Assembly: GCA_903873705.1 (NCBI GenBank)
Contig: CAIQPK010000064.1
Span: 99,993-163,992 of the forward strand
DNA from: an uncultured Acidobacteriota bacterium
GTDB taxonomy: Bacteria > Acidobacteriota > Terriglobia > Terriglobales > Acidobacteriaceae
DNA: 64,000 bases
Direction: 5' to 3'
The position numbers were made by a program, and so were the translations under genes. Within the stretch, counting starts at the first letter, position 1. Every line of letters starts with the position of its first letter. The notes under the pieces were generated by a model. That model was not told where the DNA came from. It made no database searches and saw only the letters and a list, made by a program, of their open reading frames with translations. Below, in pieces: positions 43,499 through 52,439 of the stretch.

Positions 43499-45010
43499 AT
43501 GCGTTCGAAACCCACACTCGCGCTCCTCGGCGCTCTCGTCATGATCTCCGGCTGTAGCGACTCCTACACCCCGCCATCCGATCCACCGATGTCCCCCAAC
43601 ACCGTCATGCTCTCGCAGATGATGCGTGAGCTTTCCTCGCGCCCCGGCTTCGACCAGGACCTCGTCGATCAGCTCCAGAAGACCGGCAGCCGCGGCGCCG
43701 CGCTGCTCACACCACAGCTCGAGCAAGACCTGCGCGACCACATCCTTGGCGCCAACTGGACCGGCCTTGACCACTTCCCCGGATGGGACATGCGTCAAAT
43801 CAATCCCACCGTCGCCATCGCCGGCCAGGTAGCCGGAAAGAACGCCCCGCTCGAAGACCTCGCCGCCGTCCACCCCGGCGCCTCGCCTACCACCGCGCAG
43901 ACCCAGGCCTCCCTCGACCTCGGCCCCTACGCCATCGACAAGACCGATCACGTCTCCTTCGACGCTCCCTCGACCCTGCCCCCCTTTTCCATCAACGGCC
44001 TCGTCACCGACCTCGGCAACTACGTCACCCATGGCGACGGCCCCAATCCCGCCCTCGCCGATGAGCACCCCGAGTCACAGCGCCTCGCCGACGTCCTCAA
44101 TCGCCTCGCAGCCAACACCCTCGACGGAGCCCAGCCCTTTACCGCAACCGTCGGCGCCCAGGTCGCCATCACGCCGCAAGACCTCATCGCCGCGCTCCAG
44201 GCCTCTGGCCACGAAGTCTCCGTCACCGACTCCCGCTTCTTCGCCAACTTCGGCCACCTGCATTACAAAGGCCAGGACGTCATGATGCCGTTCTGGGTCA
44301 ACACCAACATCGTCATCCCCCACGGCCACGGCCGCCGGCTCCTCATACCCGTCGCCCACGCCGAGTACGAGTGGCACATCCGCGGCCCCAGAATCAACGC
44401 CGACGTCAGCTACTACTTCGGCATCGACGGCAAAGCCCAGTGGCGCACCATGGACACCCTCGACCAGGCCTGGGTCCTCAAACGCAACGCCCACACCTAC
44501 CGCGACCATCAGGCCGTCGAGGTCACCCGCCTCAGCTCCCTGCTCACCGTTGCCTACATGCACCTGCACGCCACCCACGCTACCCTGCCCTTCGGCGGCT
44601 ACTACGCCCTCGGCGTCTGCCAGGACGGCGTCTCCGCTATCGAGCAGCAGATGACCGGCAAGGTCACGCTCTTCCCCAACACCGCCGACGAGAATCTTTT
44701 CAGCGACCCGCGCGACCGCGAGATCAACGCCCTCATCCACACCATCCCCAAGGACCGCGACGGCACTGATCCCGACCCATCCCGCATCTTCGGCTCACTG
44801 CCCGCCGACCCCGGCGTCAACAACGACTTCACCGCCATCACCATCCCCGGCCTCGCCGCCGACCTCGCCGCCACCCACGAAGCCTGGAGCGCCGGCACCC
44901 TCGAACGCTACCGTTCGCGCCTCAAGTACGTGCTGCTGCTCGTCGCCATCCTCGGCATCGCCGCCATCGGCATCAGCATCAACCGCCGCCGCAACCTCCA
45001 CGAGTTCTAA
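43499..45010 (+). CDS. Large lipoprotein with C-terminal membrane segment, unknown function
   Basis: 503 residues. The signal ends in the lipobox ISGC (LALLGALVMISGCSDSY), so the mature protein starts with Cys20. The middle is a soluble domain of unknown family: SYYFGIDGKAQWRTMDTLDQ, VIPHGHGRRLLIPVAHAEYE and HLHATHATLPFGGYYALGVC are its main landmarks. A C-terminal membrane segment (YVLLLVAILGIAAIGISI) with a basic tail is unusual for an outer-membrane lipoprotein and suggests inner-membrane retention. It begins 111 bases after gatB. A longer start at 43451 would bury the lipobox deeper. Confidence 0.8.
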   Translation: MRSKPTLALLGALVMISGCSDSYTPPSDPPMSPNTVMLSQMMRELSSRPGFDQDLVDQLQKTGSRGAALLTPQLEQDLRDHILGANWTGLDHFPGWDMRQINPTVAIAGQVAGKNAPLEDLAAVHPGASPTTAQTQASLDLGPYAIDKTDHVSFDAPSTLPPFSINGLVTDLGNYVTHGDGPNPALADEHPESQRLADVLNRLAANTLDGAQPFTATVGAQVAITPQDLIAALQASGHEVSVTDSRFFANFGHLHYKGQDVMMPFWVNTNIVIPHGHGRRLLIPVAHAEYEWHIRGPRINADVSYYFGIDGKAQWRTMDTLDQAWVLKRNAHTYRDHQAVEVTRLSSLLTVAYMHLHATHATLPFGGYYALGVCQDGVSAIEQQMTGKVTLFPNTADENLFSDPRDREINALIHTIPKDRDGTDPDPSRIFGSLPADPGVNNDFTAITIPGLAADLAATHEAWSAGTLERYRSRLKYVLLLVAILGIAAIGISINRRRNLHEF

Positions 45011-45314
45011 ACCGGTTCAGCCAGAGCCACAGCCATAGAAATTGTCATCCTGAGCGCAGCGAACGGACCTGCTTCACCGCTTTTGCCTTCTCCCGTTCTT
45101 GCCGTTGCCTGTTCTTGCCGTTGCTGTTGCTCGAAGGTACCCCGAGGCTTCAGCCCCTGGGGTATGCCCTCTTCCGCAGCAGGGGAGTGAGCCCCAAACC
45201 CTGTCAACCCCCCACCCCGTAAAAAACTTCCAACCCTAACAAAACAAGCGCCAATCTCTTCCGCTAGTTTGGCGTAGTTATTCTCCGCGCCAGCTATACT
45301 TAAAACAGAGCTAA
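45011..45314. other. Gap with repeat copies between the lipoprotein and peptidase genes
   Basis: No gene seen. The stretch holds a GTCATCCTGAGCGCAGCGAA copy (45044), GTTGCC/GTTGCT hexamers (45097-45131), and a GGCTTCAGCCCC-type palindrome with TACCCC flanks (45137-45165). From 45240 the sequence is AT-richer and may contain a promoter-like TATACT at 45294-45299, only about 20 bases before the terminator. Confidence 0.6.
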
Positions 45315-45345
45315 AGAAAGGCCACCCGCAGCGGGTGGCCTTTTC
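45315..45345. terminator. Bidirectional intrinsic terminator
   Basis: AGAAAGGCCACCCGC and GCGGGTGGCCTTTTCT form a long stem around a single A, with A and T runs on either side. It serves the lipoprotein gene and the convergent peptidase gene. Confidence 0.88.
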
Positions 45346-45428
45346 TGTTTCACGCATGGCTTCGGAGGGATGCCGATACGTTGCCCAACGGAATCAACAC
45401 TTGGATACCCAGGTATGGGCAAACCGCC

Positions 45429-46829
45429 CTACCGTTCCGTAGCGTCCGCCTTGGCTGCCCGCACCGGTGGCTCCACCTTGGCCACATCCACCTTCGCGCT
45501 CTTGGCCTTCACCACCACCGGCAGGTAGCTGCGATACACACTCACATGGAAGCAGGCCTGCTGGAACTCTTCCTCCACATCCACTTTTCCCGCGCGCATC
45601 ATCGGCTCAAGATATGCCCGCATCCACGCCAGCTGCAGCTTGCTCAACCCGCGCTTGCCAAAGTCCAGCGCCTGGCCGGTCAGGTGAGGAGAAGCCCCAT
45701 CGCCATCCACGGCAGCCGCATTGCCGTTCACGCGCTGCAGCTGTAGCTGATACTCCACCGTCCGTACCGCCGAGTTCAACCGCAGCGGCTGGTGAAACCG
45801 AGCATAGTAGTTCCGTCCCATGTCCGCCGCAAACCGAGCAGCCCATGGCCGCGCATAACGCCGGTTATCCGGCAGACCCTCATTCACCAGCAGCGACCGG
45901 CTGTCCGCCAGCGGCACCAGCAGGTGCGCCTCACGCATCCGATCCAGATCGTCGTCATTCTGAATCCGATCCAACCCTTCGCTGTCGGCCATCGTGTTCT
46001 GGTGCACCAGAACATCCCACGACCCCTTCAGCGGCTTAGGCATAATCACCCGGCCATGCTTCATCCGCAGGGTAGGCAGCACCATAGGCGTCATCGCTTC
46101 TTCAACGATCTCCGCCTTCGCCGCATGGCCCTCGGGCAGCACATTGGCTTTCGCCGCTTTCTTTGATGTCACCGGCACAACCGGCGCCCGCTCCGGCACC
46201 GCAGAGACCTCGGCCGTAATCTGCTTGCCGGACTTCATCGGCAGCCGCTCATCGTCCTCTGGATGCGATTGCCCCAGCGCATAGATCCCCACGCTCTGCT
46301 GCGATGTGGCACTCTTCTCCGGCCCCACCTTGTCCGACGCCACCTCACCGCCAGCAGCGCGCACAAAATCATCCATCGTCAAGGCTTTCGGCGCCATCTT
46401 TGCCGGAGCCTTCACGCTCTCCTCAGCTTTCGCCACGTTCTGGATCGGCATGGCATCGCGCTTCACCGCGCTCCGCCGGCCCTTGATCCGGTGGATCACC
46501 AGCGGATCGTTCTGGGCCTCATCTTCGGGCCTCAGCTTGTGCCGCCGCAACTTTGCCTTTGGCTTCGCAGGGGACTTCTCACTCTGCGCCGCAGCTCCAC
46601 CCCCCGCCTTCGTCGTTCCGCGCTTGCCAGTCTTTGCCTTTGGACTCTTGTCACCACTATCTTCCGCGGCCCGCACCCGCCGGCTGTGCTCCGAGTGCGC
46701 GGTCACCTCGCGCGCATCGTGATAGCGCGCAGGATGTCCCGCCGCCATGGCCACCGGCCCCATCATCAAACCGGCCCCATCATCAACCCGGCCCCAAACC
46801 CCGCAGCCAGCACCCCGAAACGCAGGCAC
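45429..46829 (-). pseudogene. M15-like (DUF5715-type) peptidase gene, frameshifted away from its signal peptide
   Basis: 466 residues are open in the main frame. The C-terminal domain (about residues 340-445) looks like an M15 D-Ala-D-Ala-type carboxypeptidase/DUF5715 fold: RLNSAVRTVEYQLQLQRVNG, then ASPHLTGQALDFG (zinc His and Asp) and FHVSVYRSYLPVV (third His). The long middle is Lys/Ala/Pro-rich and disordered. Such enzymes trim peptidoglycan in the periplasm. The signal peptide is coded in another frame by the preceding bases (46768-46879): a 17-bp tandem duplication at 46753-46786 shifts the frame. Removing one copy would join both into one 460-residue export-ready protein starting at ATG 46879. 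In the present state only an internal start (for example MMGPVAMAAG) can be used. Confidence 0.72.
46753..46786. repeat. 17-bp tandem duplication that causes a frameshift
   Basis: ACCGGCCCCATCATCAA occurs at 46753-46769 and again at 46770-46786 without change; a partial, one-mismatch third start follows. The unit length is not a multiple of three, so copy number decides whether the signal peptide and the peptidase domain are in frame. Confidence 0.95.
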
Positions 46830-46879
46830 ACAGCTACACGGCCTCGATCGTCACTACTGACCCGTGAGTGCTTTTTCAT
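46768..46879 (-). pseudogene. Orphaned signal-peptide reading frame of the M15-like gene
   Basis: From the ATG at 46879 the frame reads MKKHSRVSSDDRGRVAVCLR, then a hydrophobic stretch (FGVLAAGFGAGLMMGPV) and a stop inside the second 17-bp copy. The hydrophobic stretch would continue as AMAAGHPARYHD if one copy were lost, matching the main frame exactly. Confidence 0.75.
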
Positions 46880-47045
46880 TGTTACTACAACTATAAAGGG
46901 GCCGCGAAGCCGCCAGAGCACTTTTAACTCTACCTGCGCCGAACCATTCGGGTGATGACCATTAGGGTTCGCCGACGTCGATTCCTGCCCGTGAGCGCGT
47001 TCACGATAAAGTGAACTCACCACCATCCCGCTCCCCAAGGCTGCC

Positions 47046-47483
47046 TTGCTAACCCGCCTCCACCTCAGCTTGAACCCGGCCATCCTCGCCCTCGCCCTGG
47101 CGACCGCCGCGCTCGCCGGCTGCGACGGCCCACCCACTCTGGCCCCCGAAACACCCGCCACCGGCCCCGCAACCGACCCAGCCAGCCTCGACTACTACAA
47201 CCACCGCGTCCAGCCCATCCTCCAGGCCAACTGCTACCGCTGCCACGCTGGCCTGAACCGCAAGGGAGGCCTCCGCCTCGACAGCCGCGACGCCATCCTC
47301 CACGGCGGCAAGAGCGGCGCCGTCCTGACCCCCGGCCACCCCGAACTATCCCCCCTCATCGCCGCCATCCACCGCGACAATCCCACCACCAAACCCATGC
47401 CCCCCAAAAGCATCCTCGCCCCAGCCGACATCGCCGCCCTCACCGCCTGGATCCAGGCAGGAGCACCCATTCCCAGGGAATAG
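47046..47483 (+). CDS. Lipoprotein cytochrome c, planctomycete-type (PSCyt1) domain
   Basis: 145 residues; TTG start at 47046. The lipobox LAGC (AALAGCDGP) follows a signal peptide. The heme-binding motif CYRCH lies in YNHRVQPILQANCYRCHAGL, and the rest (GGLRLDSRDAILHGGKSGAV, LTPADIAALTAWIQAGAPIP-like end) matches the PSCyt1 family, seen mostly in Planctomycetes, Verrucomicrobia and Acidobacteria. It probably moves electrons at the outer or inner membrane surface. Usually it is fused to PSD1/PSCyt2 domains; here it stands alone, with no such partner nearby. Confidence 0.85.
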   Translation: MLTRLHLSLNPAILALALATAALAGCDGPPTLAPETPATGPATDPASLDYYNHRVQPILQANCYRCHAGLNRKGGLRLDSRDAILHGGKSGAVLTPGHPELSPLIAAIHRDNPTTKPMPPKSILAPADIAALTAWIQAGAPIPRE

Positions 47484-47541
47484 GGAATAGGCGAGCCAGT
47501 ATAAAAGCGACGTCCGCGCAACACCGAACGCAAACAAAACA

Positions 47542-47572
47542 AGAGGCCGCCATCACCGGCGGCCTCTGCCTT
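47542..47572. terminator. Bidirectional intrinsic terminator
   Basis: AGAGGCCGCC (47542-47551) pairs with GGCGGCCTCT (47558-47567). On the plus strand it is followed by GCCTTTCC, on the minus strand by TGTTTTGTTTG. It ends the cytochrome gene and the convergent RDD gene. A tandem CTATTCCCTATTCCCTACTC stretch follows at 47575. Confidence 0.87.
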
Positions 47573-47614
47573 TCCTATTCCCTATTCCCTACTCCCTAAT
47601 CCCTAATCCCTGCC

Positions 47615-48991
47615 TTAATAAGCCCGCTGATACATCCGCGAAATCCGATCGTGCCACCCCAACCCATCGTCATCCATCCACGCCCAGGCCAATCCCACGC
47701 CCAGCGGGCAAGCCGCCAGGAGCGTAGCAAACACCCGCCGGCGCATCGCCTTCCGCGTCGGATTGTCATCGCCAAAGGTGCACAGCGCAATCTGCGCATA
47801 CCGCATCCCCGGCGTCGCATCGCTCAGCGAGAAGCACAGCAGCTGGAACAACACAAACAACACCGCCGCCACACCCGCCACGCCAGCGCCCAGCAGCGGC
47901 TTCGGCAACACCAGCAGCGTCGGCCCCGCCATGTACCCCGCGACCGTCACAAACCCCAGCAGCGCCGCCAGCACACAGCACGCGTCCACGGCGGCAGCCA
48001 TCAGCCGCAGCTCCAGCCGAGCCGTCTGCGGCGTAATCGCGTAATGCGCCTGCGCTTCAACATGAGCCGCCGTTTCAACCGAAGGCGCGCTCTCCAGAAC
48101 CATGCTCTGCCACGCCGGAGCGTTCACCGTCTCCGAAGCCTCGACCGGAGCGGTAGAAACCTGTTCGGCCTCCACCTCGAAGATGCGCATCTGCGGCTCG
48201 CCCACCTCTTCATCGCGCAGCGGGCCTTCAGCCAGCCGCGGACGCACCTTACGTGCCGCCACCAGCTGTCGCGGAAACTCGATCACGTTGCCTGCAATCG
48301 CCTGCGGCTCCACATGCGGCTCAAACTCCGGTGCCCGCCGGAAAGCAATCTCATCATCCAGCGCCGACGTCTCATGCGGCTCCGCTTCTACCGGCGCCGC
48401 AACGCGCCGCGTGCCCTCCACAGGCGTCCGCTGCGGCCCAAGATCTTCGTACAACCGCACCGTCAACCCGGCGGAAAACACCTCACTCCGCTCCGCGTTT
48501 TGCCGGACCGAACGCACCGCCGAAGCTTCACTCCGCGACATCCCAACCGGAATACCGGCCACCGACAACGGCGGCTCCACAAAACTCTGGTCCCGCGGAT
48601 CAGGCGCACTCGGCTGCCACTGCTGCAGCTCTTCCAGCAACTGCATCTGCGCCGCGGCAGCTTCCCGCACGCGCTCAGCGGCAAGGTCCGCCTCAACCTT
48701 CGCCCGCTCCAGTGCGCGTCCAGCCTCCTGCTCCAGGAACTCGCGGTAAGTCACGCTGTTCTCGTAGCGCGCAGCCACCGCCTCGCGAATCTTTGACGAC
48801 CCCGAACGTGTCCGCCGGATCGCGCCCTGCTCATCCAGCCGCCGCTCTGGCTCCCGGGCATCGGTCCGCCGCCGCCGATGCGCTTCCAGCCGTTCCGCCA
48901 CTTGCTGCTTCAGTCCCTGGGCACCCTCAGTTCCTGTCGCCGCGAAGCTCAGCTGCTCTGCCCGATCTTCCTGTTGCGCCGATCCACTCAT
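47615..48991 (-). CDS. RDD family membrane protein with long coiled-coil N-terminus
   Basis: 458 residues from the ATG at 48991 (AGGG 7 bases before; GTG at 49006 would add 5). The C-terminal 140 residues are an RDD domain with membrane segments (LMAAAVDACCVLAALLGFVT, LLGAGVAGVAAVLFVLFQLL) and motif DATPGMRYAQI. The N-terminal 300 residues are helical, Glu/Arg/Ala-rich and coiled-coil-like (about 20-125), then disordered. RDD proteins are often linked to transport or stress responses, but this one has no neighbour that explains its role. It is divergent from lptD, whose start lies 110 bases away. Confidence 0.82.
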   Translation of the reverse strand: MSGSAQQEDRAEQLSFAATGTEGAQGLKQQVAERLEAHRRRRTDAREPERRLDEQGAIRRTRSGSSKIREAVAARYENSVTYREFLEQEAGRALERAKVEADLAAERVREAAAAQMQLLEELQQWQPSAPDPRDQSFVEPPLSVAGIPVGMSRSEASAVRSVRQNAERSEVFSAGLTVRLYEDLGPQRTPVEGTRRVAAPVEAEPHETSALDDEIAFRRAPEFEPHVEPQAIAGNVIEFPRQLVAARKVRPRLAEGPLRDEEVGEPQMRIFEVEAEQVSTAPVEASETVNAPAWQSMVLESAPSVETAAHVEAQAHYAITPQTARLELRLMAAAVDACCVLAALLGFVTVAGYMAGPTLLVLPKPLLGAGVAGVAAVLFVLFQLLCFSLSDATPGMRYAQIALCTFGDDNPTRKAMRRRVFATLLAACPLGVGLAWAWMDDDGLGWHDRISRMYQRAY

Positions 48992-49101
48992 CGCTAAACC
49001 CTGCACTCCTTCAGCTATACAAACCCATCAACCGGCGTCCTGAGCCTTTGTCGTTACCCGATGCTTCCACCTCACGCATCGAAATCGTCTAAGCTCAACC
49101 T

Positions 49102-51837
49102 GTGCACGGCCTCAACCCAGCTCCTCGAACACCTGCCAATCGGCCTTTCCCGCTGTCGTTGTGGCTAGCCCTTGTGTTCATAACTACCATCCCTGCGTTC
49201 ACAAAGCAGCAACATCTCGCGGCGCAGGAGGTAGCAAGCAAGGCACCCCCTTCCGCCCCCTACGATCCTGCACCCCGGCAGCCGGTGGAAGCACCCTCCG
49301 CATCTCAAGCCGGCCCACTGCCTGACCTGCCCCGCGCCGTTCCCTTGGTCGTCGACGACCCCCGACAGCTCCTCACCCTCGACGCCGATAACCAGTCCCG
49401 TCACGGCGACCTCTACACCCTCGAAGGCAACGTCGCCGTCAGCTACCACGGCCACGTCGTCCACGCCGACCGCATTACCTACGACGAGGCCACCGCCGAT
49501 CTCCAGGTGCAGGGTCACGTCATCGTCTCCGGCGGAGATAACGACGAGTACATCCAGGCCAGCCGCGGCAACTACAACCTCCGCACCCAGACCGGCACTT
49601 TCTATGACGTCACCGGCTCCGTTGGCATGCACAACGTCTCCCGAGTCAGCTACTCCACACCCAACCCCTTCCTGTTTTCCGGCCGCATCATCGTCAAGAC
49701 CGGCCCGGAGAACTACGACGTCTACGACGGCACCGTCACATCCTGCCTGCTGCCCAACCCCGATTGGCTCCTCTCCTCACGCCATTTTTCACTCGACGGC
49801 GAAACGGCGCGCGCCAGGGATTCCACCTTCCGTCTGCTGCGCGTCCCCATTCTGTTCCTCCCCTACGTCACCCACCCGCTCGACGCCGAAGCCCGCCAGT
49901 CCGGCATTCTCGTCCCGGTCATCAGCCAGAGCTCCACCAAGGGCCTCATCCTGGGCGAAGAGTTTTACTTCGTCCTCGGCCGTTCCGCCGACCTCACCAT
50001 AGGAACCCAGTACTTCTCGGCCCGCGGATTCTCTGAATCCGCCTCCTTCCGCTATCGTGGCCAGGCCAGCGACTTCTTCCTCGCCCACTTTTCTGCCCTG
50101 CAGGACCGCGGCTACACGCCCGCCGGCGGCGTCTATACCAACCAGGGCGGACAGGACGTCACCATCGCCTTCCGCAAACAATTGTCAACGCACTGGCGCG
50201 GCGTAGGCGACGCCGAATACCTCAGCTCCTACGTCTATCGCGAAGCCTTCAACGAGAACTTCAACCAGGCTGTCTCCTCCGACATCACCTCCATCGTCTA
50301 CGCCACCCACCAGAGCGAAGGCTTCGCCCTCGGCATCCGTGGCGACCGTTACCTCGGCCTGAAGCGGGTTCCCATCACCACCAAAGACAAACAGGGAAAC
50401 CTGGTCGCTCAGCCCGGCCAGCAGGTCACCATCTTTCATGCTCCTGAAGTCGACTTCACCGCAATCGACCATCGCATTCCCGGCACGCCCTTCATCTGGA
50501 ACCTCAACAGCTCCATCGCCGGCCTCAAGCGTTCGCAGCCCAACTTCGTCTCCTCCGGCATGATCGAGAGGCTCGACGTCCGCCCCCAGCTCTCGCTGCC
50601 GCTTTCCGGCGACGGCTGGCACACCATGACCTCCGTCGCCGTACGCGAAACTTTCTACTCTCGCAGCAGGGAGGCGCCGTATCCCGCCGGCGCCCCACCG
50701 ATCGAACTCACCACACCCCTCACCCGCACGTCGCTCGACATTACGGCCGACATCCGCCCGCCCGTCATCGAGCGCGACTTCCATCCCCCGCCCTTCCTCG
50801 CCCGCCTCTTCGGTCCCACGCTCCGCCACACCGTTGAGCCCGAGTTCCTCTACCGCAACACGCGCGGCATCGGCAACTTCCTCAGCATCCTTCGCTTCGA
50901 CGACGTCGACGTCGACAGCAACACTGACGAAATCGAATACGGCGTCACTCAACGCCTGTTTGCGCGCCGTCGCGCACCCAGGGCGCCCAGTCCGTGCGGT
51001 GTGCCATCGCCGCTCCCGGCTCCGTCCACACCCGCCATCGACACCGAAGACGCCGAGCCCGCCGACCCATCCGAGTCCCCCTCCGGCATCGACGCCAACG
51101 GCATCGCCACGCCCGACGCCCCGCCGATCCCCACCCATAGCCATGCCCGTTCCACCGCACTCTGCCCCCCCGCCGAACCCCAGCAGCAGGAGTGGCTCAG
51201 CTGGAAGATCGCCCAGAAGCACTTCTTCGACCGCACCTTCGGCGGCGCCATCCTCAACACCCGCCGCAACATCTTCGACGCCACCCTCTCCTTCTCGGGC
51301 ATCGCCTTCCTCACCGAACCCCGCGAAACCTCGCCACTCAGCTCCCGCCTGCGCGTGCGCACGTCTTCCCACACCGACATTGAGTGGGACTTCGACCTCG
51401 ACACCGGCGCCAAGAAATTCACCAGCTCCAACATCTTCCTCGACGCCCACGAAGGCCCCTACTTCGGCGCCATCTCCTACGCTCGCCTCAACGCTCCCGG
51501 CCGCTCTTACACCGAGACCATCGACAACAACGGCGTCGGCAGCCTGCTTCCCTCCGCCATCTCCGACTTCCAGCAGATGCGCATGTTGATCGGCTACGGC
51601 AACTCCACCAAGCCCGGCCTCTCCGCCGCCGCCAACGTCAATCTCGACCTCAACCGCGCCAGCGTCCAGTACATGTCCGCCCAGACCGGCTACAACTGGA
51701 ACTGCTGCGGCCTCTCGGTCGAGTACCGCAAGTACGAGCTCGGCTCCATCCGCAACGAAGGCACCTACAAGTTCAACTTCACCCTCGCCAACATCGGCAC
51801 CGCCGGCAACCTCCGAAAAGCCGAGCGCCTCTTCTAG
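49102..51837 (+). CDS. lptD: LPS-assembly protein LptD
   Basis: 911 residues; GTG start at 49102. LptD forms the outer-membrane channel that places lipopolysaccharide in the outer leaflet, with LptE as plug. The signal (FPLSLWLALVFITTIPAFT) is followed by the OstA/beta-jellyroll domain (VVDDPRQLLTLDADNQSRHG, GNVAVSYHGHVVHADRITYD) and then the LptD barrel (FLPYVTHPLDAEARQSGILV and later parts). The double Cys CC in YNWNCCGLSVEYRKY is the site of the interdomain disulfides; another Cys is at about residue 214 (VTSCLLPNPDW). A Pro/Ala/Ser-rich insertion of about 70 residues (about 622-694), with two further cysteines, sits in an extracellular loop. It heads a rightward run of genes. Confidence 0.94.
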   Translation: MHGLNPAPRTPANRPFPLSLWLALVFITTIPAFTKQQHLAAQEVASKAPPSAPYDPAPRQPVEAPSASQAGPLPDLPRAVPLVVDDPRQLLTLDADNQSRHGDLYTLEGNVAVSYHGHVVHADRITYDEATADLQVQGHVIVSGGDNDEYIQASRGNYNLRTQTGTFYDVTGSVGMHNVSRVSYSTPNPFLFSGRIIVKTGPENYDVYDGTVTSCLLPNPDWLLSSRHFSLDGETARARDSTFRLLRVPILFLPYVTHPLDAEARQSGILVPVISQSSTKGLILGEEFYFVLGRSADLTIGTQYFSARGFSESASFRYRGQASDFFLAHFSALQDRGYTPAGGVYTNQGGQDVTIAFRKQLSTHWRGVGDAEYLSSYVYREAFNENFNQAVSSDITSIVYATHQSEGFALGIRGDRYLGLKRVPITTKDKQGNLVAQPGQQVTIFHAPEVDFTAIDHRIPGTPFIWNLNSSIAGLKRSQPNFVSSGMIERLDVRPQLSLPLSGDGWHTMTSVAVRETFYSRSREAPYPAGAPPIELTTPLTRTSLDITADIRPPVIERDFHPPPFLARLFGPTLRHTVEPEFLYRNTRGIGNFLSILRFDDVDVDSNTDEIEYGVTQRLFARRRAPRAPSPCGVPSPLPAPSTPAIDTEDAEPADPSESPSGIDANGIATPDAPPIPTHSHARSTALCPPAEPQQQEWLSWKIAQKHFFDRTFGGAILNTRRNIFDATLSFSGIAFLTEPRETSPLSSRLRVRTSSHTDIEWDFDLDTGAKKFTSSNIFLDAHEGPYFGAISYARLNAPGRSYTETIDNNGVGSLLPSAISDFQQMRMLIGYGNSTKPGLSAAANVNLDLNRASVQYMSAQTGYNWNCCGLSVEYRKYELGSIRNEGTYKFNFTLANIGTAGNLRKAERLF

Positions 51838-51857
51838 ACATTTCCCCGGAGCGAACG

Positions 51858-52331
51858 ATGCCCCTCGAAAACTCAGGCGACCTCCACATCCGCCCCGTCA
51901 CCGCCGCCGACTTCGACCAGTGGCTCCCCCTCTGGCTCGGCTACAACGCATTCTACGAGCGCTCCGGCCCCACTGCCCTACCGGAAGCCATCACCATGAC
52001 CACCTGGCAGCGCTTCATCGACCCCGCCGAACCCGTCAATGCCTTCGTAGCCGAACGCAACGGCCAACTGGTCGGTCTGGTCCATTACATCTTCCACCGC
52101 AGCACCATATCCATCGCCCCCACCTGCTACCTTCAAGACCTCTTCACCGCCGCCTCCGAACGCGACCGCGGCGTAGGCCGCCAGCTCATCGAGGCCGTCT
52201 ACACCGCCGCCCGCCAGGCCGGCTCCGCGCGCGTCTACTGGCTAACCCACCACACCAACACCACCGCCATGAACCTCTACGACAAAGTCGCCGAAAACTC
52301 CGGCTTCCTCCAGTACCGCAAACCCCTCTAG
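51858..52331 (+). CDS. GNAT family N-acetyltransferase
   Basis: 157 residues from the ATG at 51858, after GGAG, 20 bases behind lptD. The GNAT core is clear: LHIRPVTAADFDQWLPLWLG, AFVAERNGQLVGLVHYIFHR, the acetyl-CoA loop LFTAASERDRGVGRQLIEAV and TNTTAMNLYDKVAENSGFLQ. It should transfer an acetyl group from acetyl-CoA to an unknown amine. The tail is short, as in the PF00583 small subgroup. Confidence 0.88.
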   Translation: MPLENSGDLHIRPVTAADFDQWLPLWLGYNAFYERSGPTALPEAITMTTWQRFIDPAEPVNAFVAERNGQLVGLVHYIFHRSTISIAPTCYLQDLFTAASERDRGVGRQLIEAVYTAARQAGSARVYWLTHHTNTTAMNLYDKVAENSGFLQYRKPL

Positions 52332-52439
52332 CCGCGGAATTCACCACCGTTCCCCGACTTTGCCTTATTCACTATTCACTCTTCACTATTCACTGGCCCA
52401 GGGCCATTCCCTTGACGCCTCTGCGATAATAAAGACATT

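Noticed and set aside
45240..45345. Small non-coding RNA between a TATACT box and the terminator
   Set aside because: The distance from the possible -10 box to the hairpin is only about 20 bases and no good -35 box is at the right spacing. The hairpin is explained as a shared terminator of two convergent genes.
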